Assembly (NCBI GenBank): GCA_903813345.2
Contig: CAIIXF020000003.1
Span: forward strand, 1 to 39,683
DNA from: Owenia fusiformis
Lineage: Eukaryota > Annelida > Polychaeta > Sabellida > Oweniidae
Length of the DNA: 39,683 nt
Direction of reading: 5' to 3'
Made by a program: the position numbers and the translations under genes. The notes under the pieces are model-generated. The model saw only the letters and a program-made list of their open reading frames with translations, did no database searches and had not been told where the DNA came from. Of this stretch, positions 34,090-39,683 are shown piece by piece; position 1 is the stretch's first letter; each line of letters starts with the position of its first letter.

Positions 34090-34560
34090 TAGTTCTATGG
34101 TGGTTGGAAAGGAATTGAGGTGAACTTGTCCAAAGGGCCTTGACCTAGATATTAATTCTTGACCTTAAAATGAGTTTGGCCCACAAGTATTAACTTTGAC
34201 CTCAGGTCACCTAAGCATGGGGTGGTGACAGTATCCTTCAAATGCCTAAATACGGGTTGTCAAGGGTCACAACAGTCCCAAAAATTATAAAAACACCAAA
34301 TATCAATTTGACCTTGACTTCAGGATACCTAATCATGGGTAGGTTAAGGGTCACAGCACAGACCAAGGGTTTTGAAAAGCCAAATACCTTTATAGAGTAC
34401 CTGCAGACCCAGTTAGTATGTTGACCAAGATTGAGGGGCCAAGTCAAATGGTCTTGGAGATGTCCAGACAAACCGACTTACCAACTGATTGATCGACTGA
34501 CCAATCGACTGATGAATAGACGGATCGATTGATCAACATGCTTTACAGTAAAAATATTGG
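34090..34560. repeat. TGACCT/GATCGACTGA-rich dispersed repeat
   Basis: Successive TTGACCT-type phrases (GGCCTTGACCTAGATATTAA, TTGACCTCAGGTCACC, TTGACCTTGACTTCAGGATA) end in GATTGATCGACTGACC and GATGAATAGACGGATCGATT. Similar text is common in marine-invertebrate genomes as I recall it. Overlapping 60-77-codon frames on both strands here are not genes. Confidence 0.55.
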
Positions 34561-35097
34561 TCCTTTCCCTTTGGCAGTTGAGCTATCACAGTCCTTGTCT
34601 AACCATTTCTCTTATATATGGTAGTTAGATAACCTTGTATTACATACCTAGGAAAGCATTTGTATGGGAGACATTGGAGCTGAAAATACATTATGTATTC
34701 CTGAATAGGCACCAAACCTTTTACAATGACAATCTTATGAAATCATGTTTCATTTCTTATAAAATTCCATTCACAGACATAATGTGTGACATAATATAAA
34801 GTAGCCATGGAAATAAATGTATGTAATACAACAATTATGTCCATATCATTGAATATATGACTTTGGTGTGTCGTAAATATAGCCCTTGCTACTTTTCCTA
34901 TACTGTTTTAGTTAAGGCTAAAAAGATTAAGTCAATAAAATCACTAGGGAAAGTATATGTACTGTATGGTACCACCTACCATGTGAGTAGAGAAATGGTC
35001 TTCTAAGAAATATTCTTTTAAAACAAACTTGACTACATTGTACACAATTGAGCTAATTTTCTCATTAGTTACCATGCATATATATTATTCTTTCTAG
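34561..35097. other. Upstream region or intron before the first coding exon
   Basis: Largely unique AT-rich DNA ending in the acceptor-like TTCTTTCTAG at 35097. No promoter could be placed; the acceptor implies that an upstream non-coding exon exists. Confidence 0.4.
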
Positions 35098-35099
35098 CT

Positions 35100-35168
35100 A
35101 TGGCAAGAAAACCGAAGTGTATGAGCAGGAGGACTGCTATGGTTAGGGCCAAACTTGGGCTGAAGAAG
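35100..35168 (+). CDS. First coding exon of an unrecognised gene (23 codons)
   Basis: The sequence shows an acceptor-like tract (TATTATTCTTTCTAG) ending at 35097, then CT and an ATG at 35100 with G at +4. The frame stays open for 23 codons to AAG|GTATGG, a good splice donor at 35169. The peptide is strongly basic (starts MARKPKC, ends RAKLGLKK), which would suit a nuclear or nucleic-acid-associated protein; that is inference. The donor is phase 0 and joins in frame to the long open exon at 38077, which is the main reason for calling it. The acceptor just before the ATG implies a non-coding upstream exon that I could not locate. Alternative: a chance short ORF with a fortuitous donor, with the real start inside or upstream of the long exon. 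Confidence 0.62.
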
Positions 35169-35512
35169 GTATGGTATAAACGATGGGAACCCTTCTATCT
35201 GATGACATGTCATCTCAATCCCAAATCAACTTAATCACAACCCCATGAAAAATCAACCTCTTCACTTTGATTTATTGACAAACCTTATTCTATAATGTAA
35301 TATTAAAGTTGTATATTTAATTCTGTTTCAGATATCAATATTTAATTTTATGACCTGCCTAAAACATGAAGCTGTTTCAATTATTTAGGGAATAATAGAT
35401 GATGTTTATGTTTAGAGAACACAATAACCTAACTAATGACCTGATCTGACCATTCTCTATGAAACACATTTGGAATTGACACTTTTACTTATTTTGGAAT
35501 ATGGAATAATTA

Positions 35513-36175
35513 CAGTAGAACCTGTGTAAGTGGAACACCCTCCGTTCTGCCAAAAAGCGTTCCACTTAGGAGGTGTTCCACTTACGGAGGTTTTGAGTTC
35601 GTGCGGATTTAAAGAACCTACAAGATGAAAAATAGGGTTTATATGTTTGACTGGAAAAATGATTCTCTGTTCATTGCAGGGCAGCTATATACCATTAATA
35701 ATCCATTTGTTTTACTCAAAAAGGGATCTGACATTTCTTAATCCTCCTCATTCTGCCAAAAATGTTTTCTGACATTCTTAATTCTCCTCATTCTGCCAAA
35801 AATGTTTTCTGACATTCTCAATCCTCCTCATTCTGCCAGTCTCAGGCACAAAGATTTGTTCCTACTGCTAATAATTCATTTGCTTTTAACTGACAATCCT
35901 AATCTTACTCATCAAGTTTGAAACAAACGGCGAGGGGTATAAATTAGTAGCAGAATTACATGTCCATCTCTACAGGAGGTTAATCCAATTTGATGATTCA
36001 TAATCTTATGAAATCCTAATTTACTGATTATCAAATTAATTAGTGGTAGCATCACATGTTGATCTCTAATGAGGTTAATCCAATTTGTGATATGGTCTGT
36101 TAAAATTCTAGTTTGCCAATTATCACATTATTACCAGTTTTTATACCCAGATATGACTGTTATAGGTTAATTCTG
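35513..36175. mobile_element. pogo/Tigger-like element, truncated, in the intron
   Basis: It starts TA-CAGTAGAACCTGTGTAAGTG at 35511 and follows the complement of 25260 back to about 24610. Three copies of a ~60-bp unit (TCCTCATTCTGCCAAAAATG..TCTGACATTCTTAAT) lie at about 35725-35840, against two in the complete copy. The other terminal repeat is missing, so it is 3'-truncated relative to 24355-25260. Confidence 0.8.
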
Positions 36176-36769
36176 TTGTAAATCCAATTGTTAATTTACA
36201 AATTTGTCATACATTTACGTTAAAGCCATTTCTGAACTTTTCCGTATATTTCTAAAACATTATAAATTTACGATTATTCCGTATATTTCTAGGACACCTA
36301 TTTACCTGTCCTAAATTTATGATTTGACATAATCAAAATAATATAGCGGAACGCAAGTATTATATTATATTATGAATGTTGATGTATTAAGAACCCAATA
36401 TCAATAGCTCCATGCTGATATATAATATTTTACGTATCATCCAATATTCATAAAATAAGAGGTAATTTTGTAAAGATGCTACAATTTTTTCCGAGAATCC
36501 AAGGACACGCGCGATGTTATCACGTCACACCCTGTGTCAAGATAATTGTCCAAATCGCTATAGTTTGCGACGTTAAACACAGAAGACAAATTTAGGGAAT
36601 AATTCAGAATCGGTTTTAAACTTTTTCAGTATAGTTGTCCTATCGTAAATTATTTACGGCAGAGGTTTACGAAAAGTTCAGATTTGCACTCCTGAGTAAC
36701 TTAACTTTTTTAGTTGAGTTTCACTGGGTTGGATTGATTTGGGGCAGAGATGACTTTTTATTGCACCCT

Positions 36770-37440
36770 TGGGTGCTATATTGTGATCAGTTTGCCAGAC
36801 GTTGGGTGGGCGTCCCTATAAATCTTGTCTACGGGTTTCCAGCCAAACCGTTTGAGGGATTCATTTGAAATTTTCAGGGATGTTTCTACCTATGAAAGTT
36901 TAGAACTGATTAGTTTTTCGGCATTCTGGGTAAATGTTAAGGTGGCCATTTTGGATTTTCCGTCCTAAGATTTTGTCTGTCAAGGCTTGTCTCCAGGTTT
37001 CACGCCAAACCGTTTGAGGGATTCAATTTAAATTTTCAGGAATGTTTCTACCTATTAAAGCCTAGAACTGATTAGTTTTCGTTATTCTGGGTAAATGTTA
37101 AGGCTGTCATTTTGGATTTTACGTCCTAAAATCTTGTCTTTTGAGGTTTGTCTATAGGTTTCCAGTCAAACCATTTTTATGGATTCATCTGAATTATCAG
37201 GGATATTTCTACCTATGAAAGCCTAGAACAGATTAGTTTTTTGAATTCTAGGTAAATGTTAAGGTGGTCATTTTGAATTTTCTGTGCTTGAATCTTGTCT
37301 GTCAAGGCTTGTTTACAGATTTTGTGAATTCATCTAAAAATTTTAGAGATGTTTGTATGGAGGAAATGTTAGAACCGATTAGTTTTAGGCAGTGTGGGTA
37401 AATGTTAGGGCAGCCATTTTAGATTTTCGTCCTGAAAACT
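36770..37440. repeat. ~161-bp tandem repeat in the intron
   Basis: Three and a half units. GTTTCC/GTTTCA before GCCAAACC occurs at 36835, 36997 and 37158, and each unit continues TTTCAGGGATGTTTCTACCT, CTAGAACTGATTAGTTTT, TGGGTAAATGTTAAGGTGGC, GATTTTCCGTCCTAA. The last unit is shortened. The 77-codon + frame at 36635-36868 ends inside it. Confidence 0.85.
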
Positions 37441-38076
37441 TTATTCTGTTCAAGGGTGCAATTCTGTTCACTCTGTGTCTTGTTTGATTTAATTATTGAA
37501 AGCAAATAAAATATCGATATCAAGATATAAAAAATTATAATTGAATCACATCAGTATGGCTTGTTTTGTCAAGGTATGATATTTAAAAGTGGGTAATTTG
37601 TGATTTTTCAAATTAAAATAAATTAAATACCATCAAAATATAGCAGGAGTACAGTCACATTTGTGGGGGTCATGAATTTACAAACTCAAGATTGACAAAA
37701 GATAAAAACATTATCTTATTCACTAAGACAAGTTTGAATCGATAACATTTTGAGTACATTAACTGAAATTCAATGTAATACTTGAAGAAACATTTCTAAA
37801 TTCTGTCATTTTAAATACATTGATATCTTAGCAAGTTTAAACCGTTACTTGCAAATGAATCATTCCATTAAAAAGAACCTTTTCTTATCTTAATAGTTTC
37901 GGGTTCAAAACAATCGGTCCTTTAATACAGGATCGCAATGAAAAACTTACTTTGATGAAGCAAGCTAGTTTTCATAGTACGAGTAAAATGTAACCTTTAA
38001 ACAAATTTTTCATAGTTCAGGTGAACAATTATCCAGGAACCACCCTTTGTAAAAAGTATTTTTTGTTCTATTTCAG

Positions 38077-39683
38077 GCATGTGTAGTTGGTAGTAGGTCC
38101 GATAGTAGTTGTAGGTCCGGAGCACCTGCACTATCTCGAATGGCATCGAGGATAAATAAATCCATTGCCTGCGGGACTAGCCCCCCAAAGAATAACACCC
38201 TGGCTTGCGGGAGTGGCATCCCAAAGAATAACACGTTGGCCTGCGGGACTAGCCCCCCAAAGAATAACACCCTGGCTTGCGGGAGTGGCGCCCCAAAGAA
38301 TAACACGTTGGCCTGCGGGACTAGCCCCCCAAAGAATAACACCCTGGCTTGCGGGAGTGGCGCCCCAAAGAATAACACTTTAGCTTGCGGGAGCAGCGTC
38401 CCAAAGAATAACTTCCGTGCTTGCGGGGATGGTAACCCAAAGCAAACGAATAAGCCACTGCATAAAAATCCTGAAATTACAAAACCTAATATACAATCTG
38501 AACTAACTGAAAAAATGAAAAATCGGAACCGAAGCTCTGCCAAAATTTTTCAAAATGACCAAAAAAACTTGACTGAACCATGTGAAATGTATGAAACAAA
38601 TGAAAACTCTCTGAATATTGATGAATCAGCCAATGATATTGCTGAGAGAACAAACCAATACCATGAACCAGACAGTATTCAAGAAAATGACACGGAACCA
38701 ATTTCCATTGTAGAAATTCCTACTGATAATAATAAGAGAATAAAACCTCTATGCAAAAGTATTGACATTCTGAATGATACAATGTACAAGTCACCAAGTA
38801 ACCTACTTCTTAGAAATGTTGAACGAATACAGAGTTCAAACATAGAACAGGTGGTTAACTCTTTTGAAATGCCATCTGTTCATACATTACTATGTCTAGA
38901 AAAAAAAACGCCTAAACATTTAGCTGCAAATATCCAGCAAATAAGCATGAAGAAATACTCCAAAGGAAAAAAGCAAATAGATCCAAAACTGAACATGATC
39001 AAATCTGATGAAACTGAAATAAGGAACAAAATTTCTAAACGAAATGTGATGTCGGCAAAAGAAAATGACTCAGATATTTTCAACCAAGAAATTGAATGTA
39101 TATATCAAAGATATGTCAAAATAAAATATTCATATATGAATGCTGGAGCATTAGATAAACAAGAAAAAGAAGAACTGTGCAGAATGACACTCTGTTTGAA
39201 TGAACTGATAAAATCTATGAAGGAATTTAATATGAATGACTTGCAACTTACATCTCTGGAGCACAAAGTCAAAGCTTTAATTCAAAGAGTCCGGTACAAT
39301 TGTCAGTCTGAAAATGTTATAGCACATGCTCTCATACAAGAATCTTACCGTACCTCCATCATGTGTGAGAATCAAGTAAATCGCAACAGCTCAAAATTGA
39401 AATATTTCACAAAGCCAAAGACTAAAAAACCGACGTCATATAAAAGTAGGCAATACTGTCATTTGTTAGAGGTATGCATTGCCCTCAAAAGCAAAACAAG
39501 CTCTATGTCTGACAGTCTTGCAAATCTAAAAAAGGAAACTACAGCTAAAATAAAACATGTGAAAAAACTCTATGAAAATGCCCTCAGAAAACAGAGTAAA
39601 GCTGCATATATTAAACAGAAAAAAAAATCTTGCAAAAAATCCAGAAAACATATTTCAAATAAGTTGGAACAGTATTCTAAACA
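38077..39683 (+). CDS. Long second coding exon, unknown protein, runs off the window
   Basis: A TTCTATTTCAG acceptor ends at 38076. From GCA at 38077 the frame is open for 535 codons to the window end with no stop, which is far beyond chance in DNA this AT-rich. It joins in phase 0 to the exon ending at 35168, giving at least 558 residues. Seen in order: a Ser/Arg-rich lead (residues 24-53), eight 12-residue repeats (54-149), an Asn/Glu/Ser-rich polar middle (about 150-300), then a Lys/Glu-rich helical part. Likely coiled-coil stretches surround residues ~370-430 and ~495-535. A nuclear-localisation-like cluster, KQKKKSCKKSRKH, lies near residues 536-548. There is no signal peptide, membrane segment or catalytic motif that I recognise. 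Inference: a nuclear or chromosome-associated scaffold protein. The stop codon and any further exons lie outside the window. Confidence 0.85.
38167..38454 (+). repeat. In-frame 36-bp coding minisatellite (eight 12-residue units)
   Basis: Eight exact 36-bp units start at 38167, 38203, 38239, 38275, 38311, 38347, 38383 and 38419. Units 1, 3 and 5 read ACGTSPPKNNTL. Units 2, 4 and 6 read ACGSGIPKNNTL or ACGSGAPKNNTL. Unit 7 is ACGSSVPKNNFR and unit 8 is ACGDGNPKQTNK. The alternation gives a 72-bp higher-order period, as expected from duplication of a two-unit block; the last two units have decayed. The block is much more GC-rich than its surroundings. Every unit keeps one Cys, and most keep Pro-Lys-Asn-Asn. 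The minus strand is also open here, but only as a by-product of the repeat. Copy number is likely to vary between individuals. Confidence 0.9.

Larger units (their letters stand above)
35169..38076 (+). other. Phase-0 intron of the unrecognised gene, repeat-filled
   Basis: The intron runs from GTATGG at 35169 to TTTCAG at 38076, 2908 bp. It holds a truncated pogo-like element (35513 to about 36175) and a ~161-bp tandem repeat (about 36770-37440). The rest, including 36176-36770 and 37440-38076, is AT-rich with no exon-like stretch that I could support. Confidence 0.6.

Noticed and set aside
38073-38543. 156-codon minus-strand ORF with LPQARVLFFG-type repeats
   Set aside because: It is the antisense of the 36-bp coding minisatellite; the plus frame is open for 535 codons with good splice signals, and this frame exists only because 36 is a multiple of three.
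1-39683. tRNA, rRNA or histone genes
   Set aside because: No cloverleaf, rRNA-like or histone-like stretch was seen on either strand by eye; a tRNA scan was not possible.

Overview
The window is AT-rich, intron-bearing metazoan nuclear DNA. The repeat content (many short inverted-repeat DNA transposons, pogo-like ends beginning CAGTAGAACCT, minisatellites, TGACCT-rich repeats) suggests a marine invertebrate, possibly a mollusc or another lophotrochozoan. That assignment is an inference. There are no operons, bacterial genes, tRNAs or rRNAs. A 510-base run of N at 11184-11693 is a scaffold gap.

Layout. (1) The dominant structure is a very large imperfect inverted repeat. The left arm, 1-8332, is cut by the window edge. 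Its reverse complement is the right arm, 13197-23312. Each arm carries the same stack in mirror order: a ~300 bp satellite, a TACTGTA-ended mini-transposon, a TTTCCAAAC minisatellite, a second mini-transposon, a ~148 bp satellite array, and an unrecognised stretch. Sampled stretches are roughly 92-98% identical, and each arm has private insertions or deletions. Two insertions private to the right arm (13621-14702 and 20206-21198) can be delimited to the base because the left arm keeps the empty site. (2) The 8333-13196 spacer is not shared, apart from two copies of a fold-back element. It holds the gap, a possible bidirectional promoter at about 10281-10430 and a perfect 42-nt hairpin at 11062-11103. 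(3) Position 23513-27517 is a 4.0 kb element with ~540 bp terminal inverted repeats and a nested pogo-like element. It is inserted into the ~300 bp satellite, and a paralogous empty site lies near 31250. (4) Position 27518-34080 is a higher-order mosaic of the ~300 bp satellite and a ~1.2-1.6 kb module. (5) Position 34100-34560 is a dispersed repeat.

The only convincing protein-coding gene is at the right end on the + strand: a 23-codon exon at 35100-35168, a 2.9 kb phase-0 intron filled with repeats, and a long exon at 38077-39683 that is still open at the window edge. The predicted protein (at least 558 residues) has a basic N terminus, eight tandem 12-residue repeats around ACG..xPKNN, a polar middle and a lysine-rich, probably coiled-coil C-terminal part. 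I do not recognise its family.

The rest is best read as repeat biology: nested fold-back elements and satellites, probably prone to hairpin formation and rearrangement. Whether the giant palindrome is real or a mis-scaffolded haplotype pair is the main open question.
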